Below, one piece after another: positions 47,780 through 56,491 of a stretch of DNA of 64,000 bases (position 1 is its first letter; each line of letters starts with the position of its first letter). The notes below the pieces were generated by a model that was not told the origin of the DNA, ran no database searches, and was given only the letters and a program-made list of their open reading frames with translations. A program made the translations under genes and the position numbers. Source of the stretch: Spiribacter curvatus (GTDB taxonomy: Bacteria > Pseudomonadota > Gammaproteobacteria > Nitrococcales > Nitrococcaceae); assembly GCF_000485905.1 (NCBI RefSeq), contig NC_022664.1:992001-1056000 (forward strand), written 5' to 3'.

Positions 47780-49062
47780 GGGCACACCTCAAAGGCGCGG
47801 GTGAAGAAATCCACGGCGCCAAAATTACCGGATTTAAGCGCAATCGCCAGATCCGGGCGCGCGGCTGTCCAGGGCACGCCAGGATCGATTTGCGGACCGA
47901 TACGCAGCATCTGGATCCCCAGTGCCTCCACAACGGCACCCGAGGTTTCACCGCCGGCCACGATAAGACGTCGTACGCCCGCCGCGACCAGTCCCTGACT
48001 GATCCGCGCCAGCACGTCCTCGACAAGCGCGCCCGCCTCGGCGGCGCCCAGCTTTTGCTGTGCGGTTGATACGGCTTCCGGAGTTGCCGTGGAGTAAATC
48101 AGTACCGGCCCATCATCCAGGCGGGCCTCGGCCCATGTCATCGCAAAGCGTACTGCCGCATCCGCATCGTCAGCCATCGTGACGGCATCCAGCGCCAGCG
48201 CGGGATGGTGTTCGGCAAACGCCGCCACCTGCTCCTGGGTCCGCTCCGAGCAGCTCCCCGCCACAATGGCCTTTGCACCGCCGAAATCACCAAGGCTGGC
48301 GGCTTGCTGATTGGCATCGATAAGCCCGGCATCCCGCCATGGCTGCGGCAGACCAAGCGCGATGCCGGAACCACCCGTGATGAGGCGGGCATCCGCGAAG
48401 GCTGCTCCCAGAAGGGTGATATGTCTGTCTTCTACGGTATCGACAACCGCGAGCGACACACCGCTGTGAATGAGTTCATCACGGCGCTCGCGAATGGCAC
48501 CCACGCCAGCATCAATCGTAGCCTGATCAATCAGTCCGACATTGCCCTGAGACTGCGCACTGAGCCAGCGGACCAGATTTGCATCGGTCATGGGCGTCAA
48601 TGGGTGATGCTGCATGCCGGATTCGTTCAAAGGCACGCCATTGACGAGCAGATCGCCGTGGATGACCGTCCGTCCCGTGGCCGGAAAAGCCGGTGCGGCG
48701 ATGGCGAGTGGTTCATCCAGCTCACCCCTCAATGCCTCGGCAACCGGTCCGATGTTGCCTGCTGGCGTCGAATCGAACGTCGAGCAGTATTTGAAGAAAA
48801 ACCGCTCACAACCCACCGCCTTCAATGCGCTCAGCGCCGTCAGGGAGCCCTTGACTGCCTCCTCCACTGGCGAGGTTCGGGACTTGAGCGCCACAACGAT
48901 GGCGTCAGCGTCAGCGACACCATCAACAGCCTGGGGGCCAGAGAGATCCGCCACCGCTGGCACACCGATCACCTGGACGGTGCGCATGCCCTCCCGCACG
49001 AGATTGTTCGCGAGGTCCGTCGCGCCGGTGAAGTCGTCTGCAATGCAACCGAGAAAGGCCAT
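47776..49062 (-). CDS. otnK: 3-oxo-tetronate kinase (DUF1537 family)
   Basis: A 428-residue acid-sugar kinase of the four-carbon acid sugar kinase family. The N-terminal domain shows GCIADDFTGATDLANNLVRE and YCSTFDSTPAGNIGPVAEAL; the C-terminal nucleotide-binding domain has ITGGSGIALGLPQPW and LIVAGGETSGAVVEALGI. OtnK phosphorylates 3-oxo-tetronate at O4. It starts 2 nt after ltnD. Confidence 0.92.
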   Translation of the reverse strand: MAFLGCIADDFTGATDLANNLVREGMRTVQVIGVPAVADLSGPQAVDGVADADAIVVALKSRTSPVEEAVKGSLTALSALKAVGCERFFFKYCSTFDSTPAGNIGPVAEALRGELDEPLAIAAPAFPATGRTVIHGDLLVNGVPLNESGMQHHPLTPMTDANLVRWLSAQSQGNVGLIDQATIDAGVGAIRERRDELIHSGVSLAVVDTVEDRHITLLGAAFADARLITGGSGIALGLPQPWRDAGLIDANQQAASLGDFGGAKAIVAGSCSERTQEQVAAFAEHHPALALDAVTMADDADAAVRFAMTWAEARLDDGPVLIYSTATPEAVSTAQQKLGAAEAGALVEDVLARISQGLVAAGVRRLIVAGGETSGAVVEALGIQMLRIGPQIDPGVPWTAARPDLAIALKSGNFGAVDFFTRAFEVCP

Positions 49063-49064
49063 TC

Positions 49065-49994
49065 TCAGCCGCCTCCCCCATCGTTCGCGGCAGCCGGCAG
49101 ACGAATCCCGGCGAGGCGCTCATAGACCTTGATCACCGCACTGTCATCCTCGCGCCCGAGGCCTGCTGCCGAGGCCGCCGTGAACTGCTGTTGCGCGGCG
49201 GCCGAGAGCGGCAGGGGGAAGCGCAGGCTACGCCCGGTTTCAGTGACGATGCCCATATCCTTGACGAAGATCTCCACCGCGGAGCGTGGGCTATAGTCTC
49301 CCTCCAGCACATGTGCCATACGATTCTCAAACATCCACGAATTGCCCGCGGATGCCGTAATGACTCGGTAGATGGTTTCCGCATCCAGCCCCATGCGAAG
49401 CCCCAGCGCCATGGCTTCGGCAGCCGCGGAAATATGGATACCCGCGAGCAGCTGATTGACGAGTTTCACGCTCGATCCCGGCCCGCACTGGTCACCGAGG
49501 CGATGCACCGTGGCTGCAATGGACTCGAGTACCGATTCGGCGCGTGCGAATGCCGCCGATGTGCCGGATGCCATCACCGATAAAGCGCCGTCGCGAGCCT
49601 TGACGGCGCCACCGCTGATCGGCGCATCCAGTAGCTCGATACCTGCGGGTAAACGGGCGGGCAATGCCTCGGCGAACGCCGGCGGCACTGTTGCGTTTTG
49701 AAGAATGACCGGATCGGCGCCCAGGTCAGCATGGATGACACCCTGATCGCCGAAGAGCACTGCTTCGACCTGCTCGGCATTCACAACGATCACGAGGATA
49801 ACGTTCGCGTGTCGGGCCGCCTCGGCCGGTGTGCTGGCGGTGGTTCCACCGGCTGCCGCGAACGCCTGGACGGCCTCTGTGTTGGTGTCACAGCCCGTCA
49901 CTTCAAAGCCTGCATCGAGTAATGCCCGGGCAGCACCCATGCCCATGGCACCCAACCCAATGACAGCGACACGCGCTTGAGACGCAGTGCTCAT
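49065..49994 (-). CDS. ltnD: L-threonate dehydrogenase
   Basis: A 309-residue beta-hydroxyacid dehydrogenase: NAD motif VAVIGLGAMGMGAARALL, substrate motif LLDAPISGGAVKARDGALSV, catalytic Lys in SSVKLVNQLLAGIHISAAAE, and the cofactor-closing KDMGIV. LtnD oxidises L-threonate to 2-oxo-tetronate. I start at MSTASQARVAVIG (49994), behind a GGAGGAGAG site; the open frame upstream crosses the operator region. It is the first gene of the operon, facing the LacI gene. Confidence 0.9.
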   Translation of the reverse strand: MSTASQARVAVIGLGAMGMGAARALLDAGFEVTGCDTNTEAVQAFAAAGGTTASTPAEAARHANVILVIVVNAEQVEAVLFGDQGVIHADLGADPVILQNATVPPAFAEALPARLPAGIELLDAPISGGAVKARDGALSVMASGTSAAFARAESVLESIAATVHRLGDQCGPGSSVKLVNQLLAGIHISAAAEAMALGLRMGLDAETIYRVITASAGNSWMFENRMAHVLEGDYSPRSAVEIFVKDMGIVTETGRSLRFPLPLSAAAQQQFTAASAAGLGREDDSAVIKVYERLAGIRLPAAANDGGGG

Positions 49995-50068
49995 AAACTC
50001 TCCTCCGGTTGTCATGGCCGATGCTTTTGCACCGGTGCTGGCCTCTTCAGGGCCATTTGATGGGAACG

Positions 50069-50097
50069 GTACCATTGCATTTCTGGTAACGATACCA
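50069..50097. promoter_or_regulatory. Candidate LacI-family operators
   Basis: The 126-bp gap between ltnD and lacI holds two related palindromes 20 bp apart centre to centre: GGTACC within AACGGTACCATT (50069-50074) and the perfect inverted repeat TGGTA-ACGA-TACCA (50084-50097). Both carry the GGTA/TACC half-site. The position between divergent genes and the form fit binding by the adjacent LacI-type repressor. Confidence 0.6.
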
Positions 50098-50120
50098 TCA
50101 TTAATAGATAATCCTGGCGC

Positions 50121-51179
50121 ATGGGGAATAAAATGGAAACGGACGATACTCAGGATGCGCCCAATAAAGGTCGCCGCCGCTCGGGGCGGGCGACGATCAC
50201 CGACGTGGCGCGCCATGCCAATGTTGCACGCATCACTGTCTCACGGGCGATCAATGACCCGGGTAGCGTCTCACCGGAACGCCGCAGACGCGTCGATGCA
50301 GCGATTGCGGCGCTTGGCTATGTACCCAACCGCCATGCCGGCAGCCTGGCCTCATCCATGAGTCCAGTGGTGCCGCTGATCGTCCCATCGTTATCCAATA
50401 CGGTCTTCCTTGAAGTCATCCGCGGCGCGCAGAGCGTCCTTGAGGCCGTCGGCTACGAGCTCTTACTCGGCAACACCGACTATGATGTCGAGCGCGAGCA
50501 GAAACTCATGCAGACTCTATTGGGATGGTCGCCGGCAGGCGCAATTGTGAGCGGCCTGCGTCATAGCGACGGCACATTGGCCATGCTGCGGCGATGGGAC
50601 GGGCCATGCGTTGAGATCATGGAATATGGCACGCCCAATATCGACATGAATGTGGGGCTGTCGCACGAGGCAGCCGGTGCCACGATGGCTCGTCACCTGA
50701 TAGCACGCGGCTATCGGCGCATTGGATTTGTGGGAACACTCCTCGAGTGGGACTATCGAGCTGCGCAGCGTCTGAGTGGCTTTCAATCAGCCCTTGATCA
50801 GGCAGGCATTGAACTATCCTTCGTCGAGCGCCTCGAAGCGCCCTCCACCGTCGGGCTGGGTGGAAAGGCCCTTAAGCGGATCTTCTCCCATCACCCGGAC
50901 GCCGACGCGACGTTTTTCGCCAATGACGACCTCGCCGTGGGTGCAATACTCGAAGCCCCACGCCTTGGTATCCGCGTCCCCGATGACATGGCCGTCGCCG
51001 GGTTCAATGGGCTGAATCTTGGCAATCACGTCAACCCTCGACTCACGACCATTGTTTCCCCGCGACTGCGCATGGGCCGGCGCGCCGCCGAGATGCTCCT
51101 CGCCGGGATCCGTGGCGAGCCGGTGCCCCAGCGTGCACAGGACATCGGCTTCCGGCTCGTCCCGCAAGAGAGCACCTAG
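50121..51179 (+). CDS. LacI family repressor of the tetronate operon
   Basis: A ~352-residue LacI/GntR-type regulator with the HTH ATITDVARHANVARITVSRA, hinge YVPNRHAGSLASSM, and a sugar-binding-type core (PLIVPSLSNTVFLEVIRGAQ, ATFFANDDLAVGAI, AVAGFNGLNLGNHVNPRLTT). The N-terminus before the HTH is ~20 residues longer than usual; ATG 50133, four codons in, has a GGGGA site and may be the true start. Divergent from ltnD, it most likely represses the ltnD-otn-den-TRAP operon until a tetronate or derivative appears. Confidence 0.88.
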   Translation: MGNKMETDDTQDAPNKGRRRSGRATITDVARHANVARITVSRAINDPGSVSPERRRRVDAAIAALGYVPNRHAGSLASSMSPVVPLIVPSLSNTVFLEVIRGAQSVLEAVGYELLLGNTDYDVEREQKLMQTLLGWSPAGAIVSGLRHSDGTLAMLRRWDGPCVEIMEYGTPNIDMNVGLSHEAAGATMARHLIARGYRRIGFVGTLLEWDYRAAQRLSGFQSALDQAGIELSFVERLEAPSTVGLGGKALKRIFSHHPDADATFFANDDLAVGAILEAPRLGIRVPDDMAVAGFNGLNLGNHVNPRLTTIVSPRLRMGRRAAEMLLAGIRGEPVPQRAQDIGFRLVPQEST

Positions 51180-51258
51180 GGTTTGCACATCACAGCCAGG
51201 ATCTGCATCCCGGTGCACACCGGAATGGACTGACCCGTTGCCAGCGACGGCCACCGCA

Positions 51259-52557
51259 TCATGCCGGCGGCATGATCAGAATCGCCCGCAGATCATTCAC
51301 ATTGGTCCGGGTCGGGCCAGTCATTACCCGATCACCCAGCGCCTCGAAAAACCCATAACCATCGTTATCCGCAAGACGCGCTGTCGCATCGATCCCGGCG
51401 GCGCCGGCACGCGCAAGCGTATCGGGCGTGATGATGGCGCCGGCATTGTCCTCGCTGCCGTCGATGCCATCGCTGTCGCCCGCCAGGGCGTAGACGCCCG
51501 GTTCGCCGTCAAGCGCGATGGCGAGCGCCAGCAGGAATTCCGCATTCCGACCGCCTCGGCCGCTCCCGCGCAGTGTGACGGTTGTCTCGCCGCCGGATAG
51601 CAGGACACATGGCGGTGCGATCGGCTGACCATGCTTGACGACCTGTCGAGCAATACCGGCCATAACCTGAGCCACCTCGCGGGCCTCGCCTTCGATCGCA
51701 TCCCCAAGGATGAGTGGTTGAATCGCCGCTTCGCGCGCGACCAACGCCATCGCCTCCAGTGATGTCTGCGAGCGGGCCACGATGATGTTCTCCACACCAT
51801 CGAGCCGCGGATCACCGGGTTTGGGCGTTTCCTGCTCGGATGACTCAAGGTGATGGCGCACGGCCGTGGGTGGATCGATGCCGAATCGATCCAGAATCGC
51901 TCGGGCATCGGCGAAAGTGGTCGGATCGGCGGCCGTCGGACCCGATGCAATCGTAGCCGGATCATCGCCGGCGACATCCGAGATCATCAGGGTGGTCACG
52001 CGGGCGGGCCAGGCCGCGACGGCGAGTTGCCCGCCTTTGACGGCCGACAGATGCTTCCTGACGCAGTTGATATCGGCGATATCAGCACCCGACCTGAGGA
52101 GCGCTGACGATACTGCCTGCTGATCCGCCATTGTCAGACCATCGGCCGGCAGGGTGAGCAGCGCAGAGCCGCCACCGGAGAGCAGACACAGCAGCTGATC
52201 CCCCTCCCCCAATCCATCAGCGATGTCGACCATCCGTTGAGCGGCCTCACGGCCGGCTGCATCCGGTAGCGGATGGGATGCTTCAATGCACTCGATGCTC
52301 TCGAGCATCGACCCATGGCCATAACGGGTGACAACCAGCCCTTGCGGCGCCGGCACTTCCGGTGGCCACGCCTTCTCCAGCGCCTGCGCCATTGCCGCGG
52401 CGGCCTTCCCCGCACCGATGACCCGGGTCTGCCCGTCTTTACTGATCGGCGGAAGATGCGGCGCGACCACGCGGGCTGGATGCGCGGCAGCCACCCCCGC
52501 ATCGAATAGACGACGGAGCGCATCTATCGGATGGCTGATCTCAGGCCCGTTGATCAT
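51259..52557 (-). CDS. Glycerate 2-kinase (MOFRL family, GckA/TtuD-like)
   Basis: A 432-residue type-2 glycerate kinase. The N-terminal domain has RVIGAGKAAAAMAQAL and LLCLLSGGGSALLTLPADGL; the C-terminal MOFRL domain has LLSGGETTVTLRGSGRGGRN and ALAGDSDGIDGSEDNAGAII. These enzymes make 2-phosphoglycerate from D-glycerate; some relatives were first named hydroxypyruvate reductase (TtuD), but the kinase function is better supported for the family. It converges with lacI and is probably its own transcription unit, serving glycerate from sugar-acid or photorespiratory-type carbon. Confidence 0.88.
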   Translation of the reverse strand: MINGPEISHPIDALRRLFDAGVAAAHPARVVAPHLPPISKDGQTRVIGAGKAAAAMAQALEKAWPPEVPAPQGLVVTRYGHGSMLESIECIEASHPLPDAAGREAAQRMVDIADGLGEGDQLLCLLSGGGSALLTLPADGLTMADQQAVSSALLRSGADIADINCVRKHLSAVKGGQLAVAAWPARVTTLMISDVAGDDPATIASGPTAADPTTFADARAILDRFGIDPPTAVRHHLESSEQETPKPGDPRLDGVENIIVARSQTSLEAMALVAREAAIQPLILGDAIEGEAREVAQVMAGIARQVVKHGQPIAPPCVLLSGGETTVTLRGSGRGGRNAEFLLALAIALDGEPGVYALAGDSDGIDGSEDNAGAIITPDTLARAGAAGIDATARLADNDGYGFFEALGDRVMTGPTRTNVNDLRAILIMPPA

Positions 52558-52626
52558 CCGGGTCTACACTCTCATGCTTGTATCGGTTGAATCTTACAAG
52601 GTCACCGGTCTCAGGAGTAAACCGCA

Positions 52627-52836
52627 ATGAAGCAATCGATCATCATGATAGTGGCGTTATTGGGTAGCTGGAGCGGCAGCGCGCTTGCACAGTCCAGTTA
52701 CGGGTCGGGCGTCATGCATGGCCCTGGACCGGGAATGATGACGGGAATGATGATCATCCCCATCGTCATCAGTCTTCTGATCATCGTCGTTCTGGTGCTT
52801 TTGATCCTCGCGCTTATCAAATACCTGCGCCAGTAA
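52627..52836 (+). CDS. Small membrane protein of unknown function
   Basis: A 69-residue protein with a cleavable-looking N-terminal signal (cleavage near SALAQ), a Met/Gly/Pro-rich linker (GVMHGPGPGMMTGMMI), and one strongly hydrophobic C-terminal helix ending in a basic KYLRQ. An AGGAGT lies 8 nt before the ATG, which supports real translation. Met-rich linkers of this kind can bind copper, but that is speculation. It is divergent from the glycerate kinase (69 bp apart) and convergent with the next SDR. Confidence 0.65.
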   Translation: MKQSIIMIVALLGSWSGSALAQSSYGSGVMHGPGPGMMTGMMIIPIVISLLIIVVLVLLILALIKYLRQ

Positions 52837-52868
52837 TCGGATCGCCGCCGGGGCCGATGGGCGTGATG

Positions 52869-53600
52869 CTACTGCCCCCTGGCACGCAACGCGCCCCGAC
52901 CGCCGTCGACCGGGAACACCTGGCCGGTGATCCAGCTGGCATCGGTGCCCAGCAGGAACGCGGCCATGGCGGCCGAGTCATCGGCCTCACCGACGCGCTT
53001 GAGTGGATGGCTCGCCGCGAGTGCATCAGCCATTTTCTCGTTGGACAGAAGCTGCCCGGCAATCTCCGTCTGGCTGATACTCGGCGCAATACAATTGACC
53101 CGCACTGCCGGTGCCAGATCCGCTGCCAAAGACCGGGTCAGTGCCTCAACACCGCCCTTCGCGGCCGATATCACGGCGTGGTTCCCGAATCCCTGTCCCG
53201 CCGCCACGGTCGAGAACATCACCACGCTCCCGTGAGCGCGCTGTAGCGCCGGCGCCGCCGCCTGGACCGCGAGCGCCGCACCGACCGTATTCAGACGATA
53301 ACAGTCGATCAAGTCCGACTCAGTGAGGCTCTTCAGCGGCTTGAGGAGAATGCTGCCGACACAGTAGGCAAGCCCTGCCAGGCCGTCCTCAGATTGGGCC
53401 GCCTCGACAGTGCGTTTGATCGAGTCTGGATCGAAGACATCACAGGCGAGCGTTGATCCGCCCGTCTCCTGCGCCAGTGACTGGATCGTATCCGGATCGC
53501 GGGCCGAGAGCACAAGCGAGTGCCCCTCCGCCGCCAAGCGCCGGGCGAGCGCTTCGCCGATTCCGCCCCGGGCGCCCATGATGAGAACGGGTGCTGTCAT
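52869..53600 (-). CDS. Atypical SDR family protein lacking the catalytic Tyr
   Basis: A 243-residue short-chain dehydrogenase fold with GARGGIGEALARRL and a preserved Ser (VMFSTVAAGQGF) and Lys (SAAKGGVEALT). The YxxxK tyrosine is replaced by Ile (NHAVISAAKGG). Similar Tyr-less members exist in the superfamily, so catalysis may use another residue or be lost. The function is unknown. It shares one base with the msrAB stop (TAATG) and is very likely co-transcribed with it. Confidence 0.8.
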   Translation of the reverse strand: MTAPVLIMGARGGIGEALARRLAAEGHSLVLSARDPDTIQSLAQETGGSTLACDVFDPDSIKRTVEAAQSEDGLAGLAYCVGSILLKPLKSLTESDLIDCYRLNTVGAALAVQAAAPALQRAHGSVVMFSTVAAGQGFGNHAVISAAKGGVEALTRSLAADLAPAVRVNCIAPSISQTEIAGQLLSNEKMADALAASHPLKRVGEADDSAAMAAFLLGTDASWITGQVFPVDGGRGALRARGQ

Positions 53601-54757
53601 TATTCACTCCCCTCGTCGACTTCGCTGATCAAGGCGCCGTAGCCCCTGGCTTCCATCTCGGCTAATGGAACGAACTCCATCGCCGCCGAATTCATGCAAT
53701 AGCGCAGACCTGTCGGTTCAGGCCCGTCTTTGAAGACATGCCCGAGATGAGAGTCCGCATGGCGGCTGCGGATCTCAGTACGGGTCATGAAAAAGGACTT
53801 ATCCTCACGCTCGACCACCGCGTCCGAGTGGATCGGGCGGGTGAAGCTCGGCCAGCCCGTATTCGATTTATACTTATCACGCGATGAGAACAGGGGCTCG
53901 CCGGAAACCACATCGACATAGATTCCCGGGCGTTTTTCATCGTAATAGTCGTTCTCATAGGCCGGTTCGGTGCCGTCCTCCTGAGTCACCTGAAATTGCT
54001 CAGCGGTCAGGCGCGACTGCAGGACTTCAGGAGCCGGCTTCTCGAAGGTCGCAGGATCAAACGCTTCAACTCCCTTACCGGCCGCCTCGTTATCCGGACG
54101 GTACTGCGAGAAATCCACCTCCTGGTCCTCTCCCCAGACATCCTCGATGAACTGATAGCGCCCGGAGTTGAACGTGTAGAGCTTGTAGCGGACCGGCTTT
54201 TTCTCGTAGTAATCCTGATGATACGCCTCCGCCTCGTAAAAGGCCTCGAGCGCGACGGTCTCGATCGCCACCGGATCATCGTAGCGATTGGACGCCTCCA
54301 ATGCCTCTACCGACGCTTCCGCTGTGCGCTTCTGCGCCTCGTTGTGATAGAAGATTGCGGGCCGATACTGCTTCCCCCGATCGACATACTGACCATTGAT
54401 ATCGGTTGGATCAGCGGTACGCCACAGTCCCTCGAGCAGCCCTTCATAGGTGATCTCACTGGGGTCGTAGTAGACCTGCACCGCCTCGGTGTGATCCGTC
54501 TGACCACCGGAGACCTGCTCGTAGGTGGGGTTTTCCACCTCGCCACCGCTGTAGCCGGAGACGACCTCGACCACGCCGGGAACATTCTTCTCGTAATAGG
54601 CCTCGACGCACCAGAAACAGCCACCGGCGAATGTTGCGACCGCCAGATCGGGATTATCCGGCGCGAATTCGGAATCCGCCCCTCCCGCGCCACTGACCGA
54701 GTGAGCCGTCAGTGCGAGGACCGAGCCCATCACACCCCGTAATAAAGACTGTTTCAT
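53600..54757 (-). CDS. msrAB: Periplasmic peptide-methionine sulfoxide reductase MsrA-MsrB fusion
   Basis: A 385-residue fusion with a Sec signal peptide ([17 protein letters not shown] then a cleavage site near SGAG). The MsrA domain (residues ~38-200) has the catalytic GGCFWC (Cys47). The MsrB domain (residues ~240-370) has [24 protein letters not shown] and the catalytic Cys in [13 protein letters not shown]. It repairs both S- and R-methionine sulfoxide in exported proteins. Unlike neisserial PilB there is no thioredoxin domain, so an outside reductant is needed. The start at 54757 has the signal peptide directly behind it; a longer frame would bury it. Confidence 0.92.
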   Translation of the reverse strand: MKQSLLRGVMGSVLALTAHSVSGAGGADSEFAPDNPDLAVATFAGGCFWCVEAYYEKNVPGVVEVVSGYSGGEVENPTYEQVSGGQTDHTEAVQVYYDPSEITYEGLLEGLWRTADPTDINGQYVDRGKQYRPAIFYHNEAQKRTAEASVEALEASNRYDDPVAIETVALEAFYEAEAYHQDYYEKKPVRYKLYTFNSGRYQFIEDVWGEDQEVDFSQYRPDNEAAGKGVEAFDPATFEKPAPEVLQSRLTAEQFQVTQEDGTEPAYENDYYDEKRPGIYVDVVSGEPLFSSRDKYKSNTGWPSFTRPIHSDAVVEREDKSFFMTRTEIRSRHADSHLGHVFKDGPEPTGLRYCMNSAAMEFVPLAEMEARGYGALISEVDEGSE

Positions 54758-54878
54758 GACTGAATCTCCTGCCTTTCCCTGCCCGTTACGACTCATCGAC
54801 GGAGCGATCAGTTCGGGTACACTTGAAGTCATCGCGCTCCTCAGACATCAGCATACGACGAATCCCGGAGATGCCCCC

Positions 54879-55331
54879 ATGAAAACCTCACCTTCCATGA
54901 AACTGCCGCTGGTCCTTGGACTGGCCTTGCTGAGTCCTGCCGTCGGCGCCAATGGGCTCGCCATTGAGGTCGCCAAAACCCCGACCTGTGGCTGCTGCAG
55001 CGCCTGGATCGATCATCTCGACGAAAACGGCTTCGACGTGACAACCCACAACGTCACTCATCGCGAGCTCAACGAGATCAAGGTTGGACTGGATATCGAG
55101 CCGGGTCAGGCCTCCTGTCACACGGCCATGATTGATGGCTACTTCATTGAGGGTCATGTGGCCGCGAGTGAGATCCGCGACCTCATCTCGACGCAACCCG
55201 AGGCTGCGGGCCTCACGGTACCCGGCATGCCCGTTGGCTCACCGGGCATGGAAGTCGGAGACCGTCAGGACGCCTACGATACGTTACTCGTTGGCAATGA
55301 CGGCGACACAAGCGTTTATCGCGAGCATTGA
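54879..55331 (+). CDS. DUF411 periplasmic metal-binding-like protein
   Basis: A 150-residue exported protein with a signal peptide (MKLPLVLGLALLSPAVGAN) and the DUF411 core: KTPTCGCCSAWIDHLDENGF (a CxCC thiol cluster), then PGQASCHTAMIDGYFIEGHV and AGLTVPGMPVGSPGME. The family is often linked to copper or other metal stress. I start at ATG 54879 with a GGAG 7 nt before it. It is divergent from msrAB with 121 bp between starts, which suggests shared induction by oxidative or copper stress. Confidence 0.85.
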   Translation: MKTSPSMKLPLVLGLALLSPAVGANGLAIEVAKTPTCGCCSAWIDHLDENGFDVTTHNVTHRELNEIKVGLDIEPGQASCHTAMIDGYFIEGHVAASEIRDLISTQPEAAGLTVPGMPVGSPGMEVGDRQDAYDTLLVGNDGDTSVYREH

Positions 55332-55372
55332 AACCGACGTCGCGATCCTTTTGATCAGCAAAGAGTTAAACC

Positions 55373-56434
55373 ATGACGCAAGCCAACGCCTACGCCGCCC
55401 ATTCAGACCAGTCCGGCCTTGCGCCCTTGACCCTTGAGCGCCGTGAGCTGCGATCGGACGATGTCGCCATCAGCATCGATTACTGTGGCGTCTGCCATAC
55501 CGATATCCATTTTGTGCAGAACGACTGGGGCATGACCCAGTATCCGGTCGTGCCAGGCCACGAAATCGTCGGCCGTGTGACCGCCGTTGGTGACGGCGTG
55601 ACCGGGTTCAGTCAAGGCGACATCGTCGGTGTTGGCTGCATGGTCGATTCATGCCGCGAGTGTGAACCCTGCAGGCACGGGCTCGAGCAGTACTGCCTTG
55701 AAGGGCCGGTTCTGACTTACAACGGTCAGGATCGCCACGACGGATCCATGACTTACGGTGGATACTCGGAGGCGATTGTCGTCAACAAGGACTTCGTGGT
55801 GCGGATCCCTGAGAGGCTCGATCCAGCCGCAGCGGCACCGCTGCTCTGCGCCGGCATCACGACCTACTCCCCGCTGAGACACTACGGTGTTCAGGCCGGC
55901 CACAAGGTGGGCGTCATCGGTATGGGTGGTCTGGGTCACATGGGCATCAAGTTCGCCCGTGCCATTGGCGCGGAGGTGACGGTTTTCACCCGCTCCGAGG
56001 CCAAGGTATCGGAGGCGCAGGCGCAGGGCGCACACCACGTGATCGTCTCCACCGACGACGCGCAGATGCAGGCGGCGGCCGGTTACTTTGATTACATGCT
56101 CGATACCGTTCCGGTACAGCACGATCTCAACCCCTACCTCTCTCTGCTGCGTCATGACGGCACGCATATCCTTGTCGGGCTGGTGGAGCCGATCGAGCCG
56201 ACAGTACATGCGGGTAACCTGGTCTTCGGGCGTCGGGTGCTCGCGGGTTCCCTGATCGGTGGCATGCCGGAAACACAGGAAGTCCTCGACTTCTGCGCCG
56301 ACCACGATATCGCCTGCGATATCGAGATGCTCGACATCCGCAACATCAACGAAGCCTATGAGCGGGTTAAGCGAGGGGATGTGAAGTACCGCTTTGTCAT
56401 CGATATGGCGACATTGCGGGAAATAGCCACTTAA
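55373..56434 (+). CDS. Zinc-dependent NAD(P) alcohol dehydrogenase (YahK/CAD type)
   Basis: A 353-residue medium-chain dehydrogenase. Catalytic zinc ligands are in DYCGVCHTDIHF and the VVPGHEIVG segment; the four structural-zinc cysteines lie in CRECEPCRHGLEQYC; the cofactor motif is VGVIGMGGLGHMGIKFARAI. The layout matches E. coli YahK and cinnamyl-alcohol-type aldehyde reductases, which reduce a broad range of aldehydes with NADPH. It follows the DUF411 gene by 41 nt on the same strand and ends at a bidirectional terminator. Confidence 0.88.
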   Translation: MTQANAYAAHSDQSGLAPLTLERRELRSDDVAISIDYCGVCHTDIHFVQNDWGMTQYPVVPGHEIVGRVTAVGDGVTGFSQGDIVGVGCMVDSCRECEPCRHGLEQYCLEGPVLTYNGQDRHDGSMTYGGYSEAIVVNKDFVVRIPERLDPAAAAPLLCAGITTYSPLRHYGVQAGHKVGVIGMGGLGHMGIKFARAIGAEVTVFTRSEAKVSEAQAQGAHHVIVSTDDAQMQAAAGYFDYMLDTVPVQHDLNPYLSLLRHDGTHILVGLVEPIEPTVHAGNLVFGRRVLAGSLIGGMPETQEVLDFCADHDIACDIEMLDIRNINEAYERVKRGDVKYRFVIDMATLREIAT

Positions 56435-56437
56435 AAG

Positions 56438-56471
56438 AAAGCGCCGGGACGGTCATCGCCCCGGCGCTTTT
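56438..56471. terminator. Bidirectional terminator between adh and proX-like genes
   Basis: A stem GCGCCGGG/CCCGGCGC (56441-56448 with 56460-56467), extended by flanking AAA/TTT pairs, has an 11-nt loop and is followed by TTTT on the plus strand and TTTCTTTT on the minus strand. It lies just behind the adh stop and 20 nt behind the stop of the convergent binding-protein gene. Confidence 0.88.
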
Positions 56472-56491
56472 ATCGTCCAGTCAATCAGGTC

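Noticed and set aside
51260-51274. Perfect palindrome CATGCCGGCGGCATG between convergent genes as a terminator
   Set aside because: It is the C-terminal coding sequence and stop of the glycerate kinase gene and has no T run on either side.
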